From Paenarthrobacter nicotinovorans (GTDB taxonomy: Bacteria > Actinomycetota > Actinomycetes > Actinomycetales > Micrococcaceae): DNA of 64,000 nucleotides. Where the stretch lies: positions 120,823-184,822 of the forward strand of contig NZ_SZVS01000009.1 in the NCBI RefSeq assembly GCF_007670255.1. The letters are read 5' to 3'. The position numbers were made by a program, and so were the translations under genes. The notes under the pieces are model-generated. The model worked only from the letters and a program-made list of their open reading frames with translations, had not been told where the DNA came from and did no database searches. Position 1 is the stretch's first letter. Each line of letters opens with the position of its first letter. This document shows positions 63,931 to 64,000 of the stretch, piece by piece.

Positions 63931-64000
63931 TGAAAAGTTGCTTCGGAGCGATCCAGTGGCCCTGTGGGGTTGGTGGTGGTGCCGTTAGTGTCTGTTGTTT
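63931..64000 (+). other. rrn: Probable rRNA operon leader, truncated by window end
   Basis: TGAAAAGTTGCTTCGGAGCG and a terminal GTGTCTGTTGTTT look like the leader found before 16S rRNA in Arthrobacter relatives, where GTTGTTTGAGAACTCAATAG follows. The 16S gene itself would lie outside the window. Confidence 0.5.

Overview
The window looks like the chromosome of a high-GC soil actinobacterium of the Micrococcaceae, close to Arthrobacter or Paenarthrobacter. The signs are high GC with G/C-ending codons, many leaderless genes whose start lies 6-7 nt after a TANNNT-like -10 box, a DtxR-type iron box, creatinase, LtrA and DUF6318 proteins, and an rpmB-rpmG-rpsN cluster. The assignment is inferred from gene content; no search was run. 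I saw no phage, IS element, tRNA gene or CRISPR array.

Layout. 1-430: 32-bp tandem repeats in both orientations around a strong terminator. 0.6-4.2 kb: creatine module (MHS-type transporter, creatinase, IclR regulator). 4.2-6.5 kb: secreted GH28 pectin-type hydrolase behind a LacI-type operator. 6.5-20.8 kb: mixed genes, including an ArsR-SRPBCC pair under a near-perfect operator, divergent LysE/Lrp, a WXG-domain protein with a lipoprotein, an AsnC regulator, glutamyl-Q tRNA(Asp) synthetase, a serine hydrolase, LtrA, a GNAT-AAA ATPase fusion and a secreted FG-GAP protein. 20.9-28.1 kb: a complete oxidative L-fucose pathway with an intracellular alpha-L-fucosidase and a FadR-type regulator. 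28.2-33.1 kb: asparagine operon (regulator, asparaginase, aspartase, permease). 33.3-44.0 kb: a 2H phosphoesterase, DUF3817, a DUF6318/PKD secreted pair, an S4 protein, a molybdopterin oxidoreductase, an aldo/keto reductase, a flavin reductase, a YchJ-like protein, a large acyl-CoA dehydrogenase and small membrane proteins. 44.3-50.2 kb: jetABC/mks condensin operon with no jetD nearby. 51.1-56.3 kb: DtxR-box siderophore uptake operon. 56.4-59.6 kb: two SGNH hydrolase paralogues flanking a HicAB-like toxin-antitoxin pair, YciI and MarR. 59.6-62.2 kb: flavin-based membrane redox trio (ferric reductase-like, FMN-binding, ApbE). 62.6-63.3 kb: Cys-poor ribosomal proteins L28, L33 and S14. 63.4-64.0 kb: another 32-bp repeat array, then what looks like the promoter and leader of an rRNA operon running off the end.

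How the genes work together. The fucose genes convert alpha-fucosides to free fucose, lactone, fuconate, 2-keto-3-deoxyfuconate, the diketo acid and finally C3 products. A shared ACATCCGA motif lies in the back-to-back promoter and in front of the regulator gene. The asparagine operon imports Asn and converts it through Asp to fumarate plus ammonia. The iron operon captures, imports and reduces ferric siderophores.

The most notable items are: (1) a 60-bp palindromic element found in two intergenic copies and once in frame inside a siderophore permease gene; (2) a 32-bp tandem repeat family in four arrays next to gene ends; (3) a JetABC condensin lacking its nuclease; (4) the GNAT-AAA fusion; and (5) the fucose regulon architecture.
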